A stretch of DNA of 19,612 bases from contig JBOGIQ010000081.1 in assembly GCA_050742535.1 (NCBI GenBank), forward strand, positions 1 to 19,612. Reading direction: 5' to 3'. The DNA comes from Gp6-AA40 sp050742535 (GTDB taxonomy: Bacteria > Acidobacteriota > Vicinamibacteria > Vicinamibacterales > UBA2999). Made by a program: the position numbers and the translations under genes. Positions 1-9,400 of the stretch are shown one piece after another; positions within the stretch are counted from its first letter, which is position 1; the number at the start of each line of letters is the position of its first letter. A model generated the notes under the pieces. It did not search any database. It saw only the letters and a list, made by a program, of their open reading frames with translations, and was not told the DNA's origin.

Positions 1-70
1 GGCAACCAAAAGAGCTGTCGTGGCGGCACGGTTCCTGCTCAAAAAGCGAGGCGGTGAGGGAGTCATAGCA

Positions 71-1306
71 ATGGCAATGCGATTCTTGGCATCCGCTCTC
101 TTTTTTGCGCTTGTCACTGGACCCGCTGCGTCAGCTCAGCAGGCACAGGGAGGCGCACAAGGCCAGAATGCGAACCCGCCTGCCCAGGCTGCGGCGTCGA
201 CTGCGGTCCCGCCGCCCCAGGACGAGGTGAGCTTTATCGACAAGGCAAAGGACTGGGCCCAGCAGCACCAGATCCTCGAACGGCTCAACGGCGATGTCGA
301 TGGCTGGTATCCACGTCTTGGCGGGATGACGCGCGGTGGCGGTTTCGCAGTCGGTCCCGGCTACCGCTTTCATATTGGCAACGTGCTCGTCGATGCCTCG
401 GCCGGTATCTCGACGAAGACATATACCGCCGCGGACATCAGAGTGCGGTGGCTGAGCGCGCTGGATGAACGCGTCGAGCTGTGGACGAACTATCGCTATG
501 AGGATTTTCCGCAGGAAGACTACTTCGGGCGCGGCCTGACATCGATTCAGGACAACCGGACGAGCTACGACTTCGACAGCGTCGACTTTTCCGCGCTCGG
601 CCTGTTCAAACCGCTGCCGTGGCTTCGCGTCGGAGCGGAACTGGGGTACATGTCTCCCGACATCGGCGAGGGCACCGATTCGCAGTATCTGTCGATCGAA
701 CAGGTCTTTTCGGATGTCGAGGCGCCGGGGCTGATCGAGCAGCCGGACTATCTCCACACGTCCTTCTTCGCCGACGTCGATTACCGCGACTATCCCGGTC
801 GTCCCCGCCGCGGGGGGTTCTATCACGTGGCGCTCGGGTTCTGGAATGACCGGACGCTCGAGCAGTACGACTTCAAGCGTTTCGACGCAAACGTCTCGCA
901 GTGGGTCCCATTCGACGTGGAGAAGAAACACGTCGTGCTCGGCCGCGTCGGCCTCAGCTACGTCAACAACGAGACCGGCAGCCGCGTCCCGTTCTACTTC
1001 CTGCCGTACGTCGGCGGCGTCGATACCATCCGCTCGTTCCACGAGTTCCGGTTTCGCGACGAAAACGCGTTATGGATGACGGCCGAATACGCCTACACGC
1101 CGATGAAATGGTTCAGCGTGGCGACGTTCATCGATGCCGGGAAGGTGGCCTCGGACTGGCAGGGCGTCCGCCCGACCGGTCTCGAGCGGGGCTATGGCTT
1201 CGGCGTGCGCGTGCACTCCAACAAACAGACCTTCGCCCGCATTGACCTCGCGACGGGCGGCGGCGAGGGATGGAAGCTGTTCCTCAAGCTCGGCCCATCC
1301 TTCTGA
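71..1306 (+). CDS. Outer-membrane beta-barrel protein, D15/Omp85 C-terminal-like, without POTRA domains
   Basis: This is a 411-aa exported protein. Residues 1-22 are a signal peptide ending ASA|QQ, followed by a Q/A/P-rich linker to about residue 55. The rest alternates in the way beta-strands do and ends in an aromatic-rich strand finishing KLGPSF, with the terminal Phe expected of a beta-signal. The segment around IRSFHEFRFRDEN (residues 320-332) resembles the conserved L6-loop RGF/RGY motif of the Omp85 barrel. There is room for only the barrel and a short helical plug, so POTRA repeats are absent. The start was set at the ATG at 71 because GGAG lies 8 bases upstream (59-62) and the signal peptide follows at once; the in-frame GTG at 20 would add a charged leader. 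A clear paralog starts at 18902 (shared GxAVGPGYR and APGLxEQPD motifs). The last 36 bases are repeated elsewhere in the window. Transported or anchored partner: unknown. Confidence 0.85.
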   Translation: MAMRFLASALFFALVTGPAASAQQAQGGAQGQNANPPAQAAASTAVPPPQDEVSFIDKAKDWAQQHQILERLNGDVDGWYPRLGGMTRGGGFAVGPGYRFHIGNVLVDASAGISTKTYTAADIRVRWLSALDERVELWTNYRYEDFPQEDYFGRGLTSIQDNRTSYDFDSVDFSALGLFKPLPWLRVGAELGYMSPDIGEGTDSQYLSIEQVFSDVEAPGLIEQPDYLHTSFFADVDYRDYPGRPRRGGFYHVALGFWNDRTLEQYDFKRFDANVSQWVPFDVEKKHVVLGRVGLSYVNNETGSRVPFYFLPYVGGVDTIRSFHEFRFRDENALWMTAEYAYTPMKWFSVATFIDAGKVASDWQGVRPTGLERGYGFGVRVHSNKQTFARIDLATGGGEGWKLFLKLGPSF

Positions 1307-1313
1307 TACGATC
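1271..1313 (+). repeat. Direct repeat copy A: 3' end of the barrel gene plus 7 bases
   Basis: These 43 bases encode the last residues (WKLFLKLGPSF), the stop codon and TACGATC. They match 13497-13539 with a single C/G difference at 1285, a synonymous change in a Leu codon. The 3' part also matches copy B (2120-2148). Copy A sits in an intact gene, so it is probably the original. It carries no inverted repeat that would make it a terminator or an attC-like hairpin. Confidence 0.9.
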
Positions 1314-1360
1314 GCCGCCCACTGACTCAGCGCGCGGAGGAGGCTCACCGGAAGACGGCA

Positions 1361-2107
1361 ATGGCTCGACTCGGGTTGCTCGTTGTCCTGATCGTCGGCA
1401 CCGCGTTTCCGCTCGCCGGACAGCAATCCACAACTGCCTTCGACGCTGCCTCGGTCAAGGCCAGCGCGCCTGGCGCAACGGGCGCGTTGTGGGCCGGGCG
1501 CGGCCCCCAGTTGACCATCCAGAATTACCGGCTGCGCGACATCATCCTCGGCGCTTACGGCCTTCGGCCGTATCAGCTTGCCGGCGCACCAGGCTGGATC
1601 GACACAGCCCGCTTCGACATCGTCGGCCGAGCGCCGGAAGGTGTGCCTCGCAACGACACGATGCTGCGCACGCTGCTAACGGACCGCTTCCGGTTGAAGA
1701 CGCACACCGAAATGCGACAGATCCCCATCTACACCCTGGTGCTCGCACGCGATGACCGGCGCCTCGGCCCGCAACTTCGGCCCTCAACGATCGATTGCGC
1801 CGTCACTCGCTGCACGTCGAGCGTGGTGTCCGGAAAGATCCGGACGAGCGGCTATTCGATGGCCGAGGTCGTGCGACTTCTGACCGGAAACGTCGATCGC
1901 ATGGTCGTCGACGGAACGGGACTGACGGGCATCTACGACCTGGAGCTGGCGTGGACTCCTGACATTGGCGCGGCCGAGGTGGTGACTCGTGACGCGCCGA
2001 GTTTGTTCACCGCCATCGTCGAACAACTCGGCCTGAAGCTGCAACCGGCCGTTGGCCCCGTGGAAGTGCGGGTGATCGACTCGGTGGAGCGACCGACACC
2101 CGACTGA
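1361..2107 (+). CDS. TIGR03435-family exported protein
   Basis: This 248-aa protein matches the TIGR03435 'soil-associated' family throughout. It has a signal peptide (residues 1-20, ending LAG|Q), then FDAASVK just after cleavage, a YGLRPYQLAGAPGWIDTARFDI block, LLTDRFRLKTHTE, IYTLVLARDD, a GTGLTGIYDLELAWTPD block, and the closing QLGLKLQPAVGPVEVRVIDSVERP. The family is strongly expanded in soil Acidobacteriota; its molecular function is not established, and it is often found near regulators or peptidases, none of which are here. The length is typical for the single-domain form. The ATG at 1361 is preceded by GGAAG about 6 bases upstream. The gene is bracketed by repeat copies A and B, so it may have arrived as a single-gene unit. 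Confidence 0.85.
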   Translation: MARLGLLVVLIVGTAFPLAGQQSTTAFDAASVKASAPGATGALWAGRGPQLTIQNYRLRDIILGAYGLRPYQLAGAPGWIDTARFDIVGRAPEGVPRNDTMLRTLLTDRFRLKTHTEMRQIPIYTLVLARDDRRLGPQLRPSTIDCAVTRCTSSVVSGKIRTSGYSMAEVVRLLTGNVDRMVVDGTGLTGIYDLELAWTPDIGAAEVVTRDAPSLFTAIVEQLGLKLQPAVGPVEVRVIDSVERPTPD

Positions 2108-2119
2108 TCACGATCTCCC

Positions 2120-2148
2120 GTTCCTGAAGCTCGGCCCATCCTTCTGAT
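2120..2148 (+). repeat. Direct repeat copy B: partial barrel-gene 3' end
   Basis: These 29 bases start 12 bases after the TIGR03435 stop codon and are identical to 13505-13533. In frame they would still read FLKLGPSF followed by a stop, but no barrel gene precedes them, so this is a detached gene end. The orientation is the same as in copies A and C. Confidence 0.85.
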
Positions 2149-2466
2149 CTTCCGATGCCCCAGTGATCTCATGCCCTCGTGAGGCGCGACGCGACTGAGC
2201 CGATGTGGAGCGTCGAGCAGAGCCACATCACGTAGCGTTGAAGATGTGGTCCTTTTGCGAACCATCCGTCCGGCGCCACGGAACAACTCGCCAGCTGTTT
2301 TCTGCAGAGCCGGTTGGCTTGACCTCGCTCCTGGCCGAGCCAGGTCGCAGCGCCTACACTCTTTCGGCCGTCGCGCTGCGGCTCGTCATACAGAGCCAGA
2401 GCACGGCGGACGGGTTAGATAACCGCCCTCGTGACGTCCTGCGAAGCAATACGACTCAGCCACACG
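2149..2466. other. Convergent intergenic region
   Basis: This stretch separates copy B from the stop codon of the minus-strand lipoprotein gene. Short ORFs overlap it on both strands, but none has a recognisable product or convincing ribosome-binding site. A GC-rich hairpin (6-bp arms CCTGGC/GCCAGG at 2330-2335 and 2339-2344, loop CGA) could weakly end transcription from either side, although no T-run follows. Nothing else is evident. Confidence 0.4.
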
Positions 2467-3429
2467 TCAATTGCACGTTTCCGTGCCCGTCAGCTCCCGT
2501 ACCGAAATCTGTGCCTGGCTCGATCCGTGTCGACCGTCAGTGGTCACGACTTCTACGGTGACCGTTTTGGTCCCGGTGGTTCGGAAGACACGCGAGAGGA
2601 TGTTTCCGGTGGTCGAAAGCGCCTCGACTTCCGCAACCGTGCCGCTGCGAATGTCCCATTCGTATCGGGCAATCGTGCCTGTGTCATTCGGCGGCAGCGT
2701 CGCAGTGGCCGTGAACGTGACCGGCGCACACCGCGCCGGCATGATCGGAACGGCGGTGATGTTCACCGACGGTGCCGCTTGATGGCCCACCGTCACCGTC
2801 GTCGATGAGACCGACGTTTTTTCCGCAACCGCCGTCGTCGTGATGCTGTAGGTCCCCGTCGCGCCATAGACGTGCGTGGCCGTCCGCGGCCCGGACACGA
2901 TTCCCAGGCTGGTCGATGTGCCATCGCCCCATGAGACGTCGACCACAGGCGGCGTTCCGTCAGTGGCGATCGTTGGGGTCACCGTCAGCGTTACTGGTTG
3001 GCCGACGCTAGGAGCGGCCGGGGTCACCGCAAGTCCCACTGTTGCGGTGGGCGTGATCTTAATTGCGATTTCGAGAGCATTTGGTTCAGTGCCCGACACA
3101 GCAGCACCGGATGTTGCAACTATCCGGGCCGTTCCAATGGTGTCTCCGGCGGTGAACGTCGTACGGGCAATGCCGGCGCGTGTGGTGGCCTCCGCTGGCT
3201 CCAACCGACCGAGCGTAGCGCCGAACCTGACGAGGGTTCCGTCCGGCACGGGCGTTCCTGCTTCTTCCACGACCATAGCGGTAACGTCGGAACTTTCGCC
3301 CGGCCGTAGCGTGACCGCTGGGGAAGAAACCGAAATCGTCGATGCGACTGGAGCGAACAACGGCATGCTACGGCATGCGGTCGAAAGAAACGGAGCGCTC
3401 ACGACGATCACAAATATTTTTTTGATCAT
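2467..3429 (-). CDS. Exported Ig-like/PKD domain surface protein (possible lipoprotein)
   Basis: This is a 320-aa protein. A short signal sequence (MIKKIFVIVVSAPFLSTAC) ends at Cys19, but the lipobox is imperfect: Ser rather than Leu at -3, with Leu at -4. Lipidation is therefore plausible, not certain. Residues about 30-125 look like a Big_1/invasin-type Ig domain (VTLRPGESSDVTAMVVEEAGTPVPDGTLVRF, then AGIARTTFTAGDT). A PKD-like domain follows (about 135-215, with VSWGDGTS and HVYGATGTYSITTT), then a second, more divergent one (about 220-315, with YEWDI and VFRTTGTKTVTVEV). No enzyme motif is seen, so adhesion or structural surface use is inferred. It is transcribed divergently from the Rhs module and has no clear Shine-Dalgarno. 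A TTGACT box (rc of 3473-3478) is a weak -35 candidate. Confidence 0.7.
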   Translation of the reverse strand: MIKKIFVIVVSAPFLSTACRSMPLFAPVASTISVSSPAVTLRPGESSDVTAMVVEEAGTPVPDGTLVRFGATLGRLEPAEATTRAGIARTTFTAGDTIGTARIVATSGAAVSGTEPNALEIAIKITPTATVGLAVTPAAPSVGQPVTLTVTPTIATDGTPPVVDVSWGDGTSTSLGIVSGPRTATHVYGATGTYSITTTAVAEKTSVSSTTVTVGHQAAPSVNITAVPIMPARCAPVTFTATATLPPNDTGTIARYEWDIRSGTVAEVEALSTTGNILSRVFRTTGTKTVTVEVVTTDGRHGSSQAQISVRELTGTETCN

Positions 3430-4015
3430 GGGGCTGTGCGGGAGCGCGCATCCTGCAGGCGTGGGTGCTTGAAGTCAAGAAGAAATCGCCACTGAGAATC
3501 AAACTCTACGCAACGGTAACAAGAGTCAGTGACAAGAGTCCCATGGTGTCGCTTTGTGTCAGTTAGACGCCATCGCGCTCATTACGTTCTGTCGACAACT
3601 CCTCTCGTCTCGCGAGCGCGTTCACAACTGATAGACGTCGTCGTGTTCATCGACGTGGCGCACATTAGACGATGAAGCACGAGACGACACGATGTGCTGC
3701 TGCAGAGCAGCTCACTCACATCATTGCTTGAACGCACTCACCGACACGACGTGTTCGTCTCTGTCTGCTCGTGTCACTCGGTGTCATGTAGGTCACTACG
3801 CCGATTTCACTTTTTTCACGTCGCTGTGCAAATGACAGCGGTTTCTCCTTGACGTCGCACAAACATCGCGCGAGCATGCGCGCTCGTCGCCGGTCTCTCT
3901 AAGGTCGAAACCACAACTCAATCGCGAATCGTTTTTCGGAGGGTTGCACTTCGATCGGGAGACGTGTGCTCGCTGATATTCGATTCCGCTGTCGCTTCTG
4001 GATGTGAGTTGATTT
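3430..4015. promoter_or_regulatory. Divergent intergenic region with hairpin and palindrome
   Basis: This 586-bp gap lies between the minus-strand lipoprotein gene and the plus-strand TIG/YD gene, so both promoters should be here. It is visibly less GC-rich than its neighbours and rich in CGTGTC/GACACG-like words. A two-part hairpin spans 3691-3722 (GATGT/ACATC outer arm, GCTGCT/AGCAGC inner arm, loop GCAG, 6-base bulge). A perfect 11-base palindrome centred on A lies at 3744-3754. No confident -35/-10 pair was found for the Rhs side. No ORF with coding character was seen. Confidence 0.35.
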
Positions 4016-6373
4016 ATGTCTGACAGCCGCTATTGCGAGATTCCGTTAGGCCGTCCGGCGAGAACGCGTGGGCGCGTGACCGCGTGGCTGGCACTCCTGG
4101 TCGCATTGCTCGCCGTGTTGGCCGCGCGACCCGCGCACGGTCAGGTGCGCTACGTCTACGACGATGTCGGGCGACTGGTCGGCGTGATCGATCCGTCCGG
4201 CGCGTCAGCGACGTACGTCTACGACGCCGTCGGAAACCTGTTGTCGATCTCGCGCTCAACGAGCGCCGTTCAGATTCTGAGCGTCTCGCCGCCGGTGGGA
4301 CCGGTGGGAACCACCGTGATGATCTACGGCACGGGATTCAGCACCACGGCAAGCAGTAACACCGTCACGTTCAACGGCACCAGTGCGACCGTCACTTCCG
4401 CGACGGCGAATCAACTGGTGACGACGGTTCCGACGGGAGCCTCGACCGGCACTATCGCGGTGACGACGCCGTCGGGGTCGGCGACGAGCAGTACCTCGTT
4501 CACGGTGACAAGCGGCGGGCCCGCGCCGCCGACGATTACCAGCTTTACGCCGACCACCGGGTCCGCCGGCACATCGGTCAGCGTGAGCGGGACGAATTTC
4601 GAGACGCTCCTCACGAACAACAAGCTGCTGTTCAATACCACGCTGGCGTCGATTGCGTCGGCGAACTCGACGACCATATCCGCGCCGGTCCCGGCCGGTG
4701 CCACGTCAGGCCGCGTCTCCGTGAAAACACCGTACGGGATCGCCGTCAGCACGTCGGATTTCATCATTCCGCCGTCGCCGTTCGTGACGGGCGACGTTCA
4801 GACGACGGGCCGGATCTCGTTCGGGACCGCCACGCAGTACTCGATTACGACGGCGAACAAGATTGCGCTGGTCCTCTTCGACGGGATCAAGAACAAGCGC
4901 ATCAGCCTGAACATGTCGAGCGTGACCATCGGATGGAGCTACGTGTCGATCATCAACCCGGATGGCACCGTACTGGTGTCGCCGACGTTAGTCCCGAGCT
5001 ATGGGGGGTTCATCGATACCCGCACTCTGCCGATGACCGGGAGTTACACCATCCTGATCGACCCGGATTCCACCTATACCGGCAACATGACACTGACGCT
5101 CTATGACGTGCCGGCCGATTTCTCGAGCACGCTGACGGCAGGTGGATCGGCGGTGTCCGCCACGTTTACCACGCCCGGTCAAAACGCTGCCCTGACCTTC
5201 ACGGGAACGCTGAATCAGCGCGTCAGCCTGAACCTGACGAACGTCACCGCGTACTCCGACGTGACAATTCGCAAGCCCGACGGCACGGCACTCTGGGGTC
5301 CTTCTTGGATTGGAGCCGGCAGTTTCATCGACACGATGACGCTGCCATCGGCCGGGACGTATACCGTTTTCGTTAATCCGTCCGGCACCTACACAGGCAA
5401 CGCCACGTTGACGCTTTATGACGTTCCCGCGGACGTCAATACGAGCATCAGTGCCGGCGGGTCCCCGGTCTCCGTGGCGATCACGACGCCTGGGCAGAAC
5501 GCGTCGGTGACATTCAGCGGAACTCAAAACCAGCGAGTCAGCCTGCTGCTCACGAACGTTGCGGCTTATTCCGACGTGACCATTCGCAAGCCCGACGGCA
5601 CGGCACTGTGGGGCCCGTCGTGGATGGGAAGCGGCGGCCTCATCGATACGATGACGCTGCCGGCGACGGGGACGTACACGATCTTCCTCAATCCCGCGTC
5701 AACCTACATCGGCAACGTCACGCTCACGCTCTACGACGTGCCTTCGGATGTCTCCACCACCATCACGCCCGGCGGCTCGGCCGTCACGGTGACCACGACG
5801 ATCCCTGGCCAGAATGCCGCGGCCACTTTCAGCGGCACGCAGAATCAGCGGGTCAGCCTGCGCGTGACGAATGCGACGGCGTACGCCGACACGTCCATCC
5901 TCAAACCGGACGGCACCGCGCTTGTTTGGCCGACATGGACGGGAAGCGGCTCCTTCATCGACACGGTGACCCTGCCAACCACGGGGACATACACCATCTT
6001 CGTCAACCCGTGGTCGACGTACACCGGCAACAACACACTCACGCTCTACGACGTGGTCGACGCCTCGGGGACGATCACCATCGGCGGCGGTGCGACCGGC
6101 GTCACGATCACCACCCCTGGCCAGAACGGCGCGTTCACGTTCAGCGGCACGCAGTCGCAGCAGGTCACCGTCCAGATCACCAGCAACACGATCGGCTGGA
6201 CGACCGTCACGCTGCGCAAACCGGATGGCACCACGCTGACCACCACGGCAACGAGCGCCGGCTCGTTCAACCTGTCGACGCAGACGCTGCCGGTGACCGG
6301 CACTTACACCGTCTTCATCAATCCGGACTGGACCTTGACAGGGTCGCTGAACGTCAGCGTCACGTCGCCGTGA
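4016..6373 (+). CDS. Secreted YD-repeat/IPT-TIG protein with five PPC-like beta repeats
   Basis: This is a 785-aa exported protein. A hydrophobic segment at residues 23-37 with a cleavage site near AHG|Q (42/43) follows an unusually long polar N-terminus; a GTG at 4076 would give a normal-length signal. The order is: two YD repeats (residues 45-79, YVYDDVGRL and YVYDAVGNL), IPT/TIG domain 1 (about 85-165), IPT/TIG domain 2 (about 172-251), then five consecutive 105-residue modules (262 to the end) resembling PPC-type beta-sandwiches (KPDGTxL, TLPxTGTYTxFxNP, LTLYDV). It lies 82 bp upstream of the large Rhs gene and is probably co-transcribed with it. In Rhs loci of this kind such proteins look like surface companions or stalks, but the exact role is unknown. 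The ATG at 4016 has only a weak TGAG upstream. Confidence 0.8.
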   Translation: MSDSRYCEIPLGRPARTRGRVTAWLALLVALLAVLAARPAHGQVRYVYDDVGRLVGVIDPSGASATYVYDAVGNLLSISRSTSAVQILSVSPPVGPVGTTVMIYGTGFSTTASSNTVTFNGTSATVTSATANQLVTTVPTGASTGTIAVTTPSGSATSSTSFTVTSGGPAPPTITSFTPTTGSAGTSVSVSGTNFETLLTNNKLLFNTTLASIASANSTTISAPVPAGATSGRVSVKTPYGIAVSTSDFIIPPSPFVTGDVQTTGRISFGTATQYSITTANKIALVLFDGIKNKRISLNMSSVTIGWSYVSIINPDGTVLVSPTLVPSYGGFIDTRTLPMTGSYTILIDPDSTYTGNMTLTLYDVPADFSSTLTAGGSAVSATFTTPGQNAALTFTGTLNQRVSLNLTNVTAYSDVTIRKPDGTALWGPSWIGAGSFIDTMTLPSAGTYTVFVNPSGTYTGNATLTLYDVPADVNTSISAGGSPVSVAITTPGQNASVTFSGTQNQRVSLLLTNVAAYSDVTIRKPDGTALWGPSWMGSGGLIDTMTLPATGTYTIFLNPASTYIGNVTLTLYDVPSDVSTTITPGGSAVTVTTTIPGQNAAATFSGTQNQRVSLRVTNATAYADTSILKPDGTALVWPTWTGSGSFIDTVTLPTTGTYTIFVNPWSTYTGNNTLTLYDVVDASGTITIGGGATGVTITTPGQNGAFTFSGTQSQQVTVQITSNTIGWTTVTLRKPDGTTLTTTATSAGSFNLSTQTLPVTGTYTVFINPDWTLTGSLNVSVTSP
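4799..6373 (+). repeat. Five tandem 315-bp coding repeats
   Basis: The LYDV codons recur at 5099, 5414, 5729 and 6044, an exact 315-bp spacing. The array therefore divides into units at 4799, 5114, 5429, 5744 and 6059, with the stop codon filling the last codon of unit 5. Units 2 and 3 are the closest at DNA level, sharing a run around the RKPDGTALWGPSW codons (near 5268-5310 and 5583-5625). Units 1 and 5 are the most diverged. The absence of indels implies selection for a fixed module length and suggests growth by unequal crossing-over. Confidence 0.85.
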
Positions 6374-6445
6374 TCGTCACATTCGAGGTTCTCGACGTGT
6401 CGGTTGGCATGGTGCGTCCGGTGGTAACGGGAATCTTCACGTATC

Positions 6446-6449
6446 GGAG
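6446..6449 (+). promoter_or_regulatory. Shine-Dalgarno deciding the Rhs start
   Basis: GGAG ends 6 bases before the ATG at 6456 and abuts the in-frame ATG at 6450. The spacing therefore favours 6456 as the true start of the Rhs protein. Confidence 0.6.
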
Positions 6450-6455
6450 ATGGTC

Positions 6456-9400
6456 ATGAACGTCTCGTCTGTCTCGACGCGAATCCGCAACGGGGTGTGT
6501 ATCGCAATCGTCGGGGCCGCTCTCCTTGCCCTGATTCCGCGAGCGCCGGTTGGGGCGCAGAGCATTCCGGCGGACCTCGCCGGTTACAGCGTCACCTTGC
6601 TGCCCGGCGGACGCGAGCTGCTCCTCGGGGGTGTCTCCGGCGGAATCGTCCAGCAGGGCGGCTGGATTCGCGATCCGCGTTCGGCCGCCGTCGCGCCGGT
6701 CGAAGGCCTGACCGGACCGCGTGCGTGGCATTCGGCCACCCTCCTGCCGGACGGCACGGTGCTGGTGCTCGGCGGCAGCGACGCCCGGGGCATCCTCTCC
6801 CAGGGCGAACGTCTCATCGTCGGCCAGCCCGCTCGAGCTGTCGGCGAAGCGAAGTGGAATGCGCGCGCGGGTCACTCGGCCACGCTCGTTGACGGCAACC
6901 GGATTCTGCTCGTGGGCGGGCTCCTCAATGGCGTTCCTGTTCCGAGCATCGAGGTTCTCGCCATCGACACGCTGGCAGCGACGCCTGTGGGCGATCTGCC
7001 GGGCGGCGGCCGTGCATTTCACACGGCCCGCCTGCTGGGCGATGGAACGACGGAGATCTGGGGCGGCGAAGACGCGAATCGGAGCCCCCTCACCTCCGGC
7101 GTCGTGATCAATCCAGACACCGGGGCGATGGTGCAGATCGCCGCGCCCGAACGGGACGAAAACTTCGCGACGCTTGCTTTTTCCAACCCCGAGCAGGGCG
7201 CGTCCAACGTTTCGCTGCAGCCACAGGTCGCCCTTCGATTAACCCGTCCCGCGCAGGTCGAGACGGTGACGAACAGAACGATCACGCTCAGCAGTCCTGC
7301 CGGAGAGGTTCCCGTCTCCGTCGTTGCCGCCGAACGCGGCCGGCTCGTGTTCGTGACTCCGACGGTGCCGCTCCAACCCAATACCGGTTACACGATCACC
7401 GCGGAAGGGCTTCGCGATTCAACCGGAACGGCGTTTCCCTTCCTGACCATCTCGTTTACGACCGTATCCGAGACCGTGGACGCCCCTGACCCTGAGGAAG
7501 AGCTCTGGGAGCCGTTCGAGACAAGCGGCGTGCCGACGTGGCGGAGCAACCGGGCTGCGTCGAAGTGGCAGGAGCTTCCACCGTTGATGGCGGCCCCCGG
7601 AGTGACCGCGATGAGCGGGCAGGTGCTGAAGTTGAACGGGACTCCGCTCGCCGGTGTGACGCTGAAAATCCAGGGACAGTCGGTGACCACCGACCGGACC
7701 GGCCGTTTCCTGCTGGTCAATGAACGGATGACCACCGGATGGCGTGAGCTCTCGATGGACGGCCGCACGGCGAATGGACGCGGCGCGACATACGGAACGT
7801 TCGAGGCGGCGGTTCACGTGACCGCGGGGCGGACGACAGTGATTCCCTACACGATGTGGATGCCGAGAATCGACACGGCAAATGCCGTGAGGATCGCCTC
7901 GCCAACGACCGCGGAAACGGTCATCACCACGCCGAAGATCCCAGGCCTCGAGCTACGCCTGCCGCCTGGTACTGTGATTTCGGACGAGGACGGCCGCATC
8001 GTCCGTGAGGTCAGCATCACGCCGATTCCGATCGACCGGACGCCGTTTCCGCTACCCGAGGGGGTGAACGTACCAATCTATTTCACGATACAGCCTGGGG
8101 GCGCGTACCTCGCGGTCACTGGAACGGGAGAGCGCCGCGGCGCACGACTGGTGTATCCAAACTATCACGGCTACCAGCCGGGCATGACGATCGACTTCTG
8201 GCACTACAACCCGCGCGACGGCAAGCGTTGGTACGTCTATGGGCAGGGAACCGTCACCGCTGACCGTCGTCAGGTGGCGCCGAATCCGGGAGTGTTCTTG
8301 TACGAATTCACCGGCGCGATGGTGGCGCCACCGAGTCTGAATCCTCAGCCCGGGCCACCTGCAGCCGATCCGGGGAAGGATGGAGATCCAGTACATCTGG
8401 GAACCGGGCAGTTCACCCTTGAAGCGTTAGATCTGATCCTTCCGGATGTTCTGCCAATTGGCATCCACCGGACGTATCGCGCGAACGACACGATTGCCAG
8501 ATCGTTCGGGATCGGCGCGAGCCACCAGTACGACATGTTCCTCTCTGGAAACACGTCTCCGTACAACTACGTGGACGTGATTCTGCCGGACGGTGGTCGC
8601 GTTCACTACGATCGGATCTCTCCCGGAACGGGATTCTCTGACGCCGTGTATGAGCACACGGCCTCTCCGAGCCAGTACTTCAAGTCAAAGATCTATTGGA
8701 ACGGCACCGGTTGGAACCTCGATCTCAAGGACGGCACGCGGATCACCTTTCTAGAAGGTCTGGGTGCATCTCGTTCGTCGCAGGCTGCCGTCTCGAGCAT
8801 TCGGGATCGTTACGGCAACGCGGTCGTGTTGACCCGCAACGGCGACGCAGATCTCACTCGGGTCGGCTCGCCGAACGGCAAATGGATCGAACTGACGTAT
8901 GACACCAGCCACAGGGTGACGCAGGCGAAGGATCATACCAACCGAACGGTGCAATACACCTACGACACGTCGGGGCGGCTATGGAAGGTGACCGATCCGC
9001 TGAACGGCGTCACGGAATACACCTACGACACGTCGCATCGGATGCTGACGCTCAAGGACGCGCGCGGCATCGTATTTCTGACGAACGAGTACAACACAGC
9101 CGGGCGGGTTACGAAGCAGACGCAAGCAGACTCGACGACGTATCTGTTCGCGTACACGCTCGACGGCGCGGGAAAGGTCATCCAGGCGGACGTGACGAAC
9201 CCGCGGGGGTTCGTACGGCGTGCCACCTACGGGGCGGCTGGCTATCTGTTGACCGACACTTATGCACTGGGCGAAACACAGCAGCAAACGTTCACGTCCG
9301 AGCGCCAAACAGGAACAAATCTAGTCACCGCGGTCGTAGACCCGCTCAACCGGCGGACCGAGTACACCTACGACTCGTTTGGGAACGTAACGTCGGTAGT

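Noticed and set aside
131..1042. 303-codon minus-strand frame across the first barrel gene
   Set aside because: No signal, domain or ribosome-binding site. It is explained by codon bias of the barrel gene on the other strand.
2205..2808. Plus-strand frames overlapping the end of the lipoprotein gene
   Set aside because: They overlap the Ig/PKD gene on the other strand, which has a signal sequence and recognisable domains. The products are unstructured and Arg-rich.
4799..6373. Reading the 315-bp repeats as a CRISPR or DNA satellite
   Set aside because: The units are in frame, encode beta-sandwich modules, and differ mainly in ways compatible with protein repeats. There are no short repeats with spacers.
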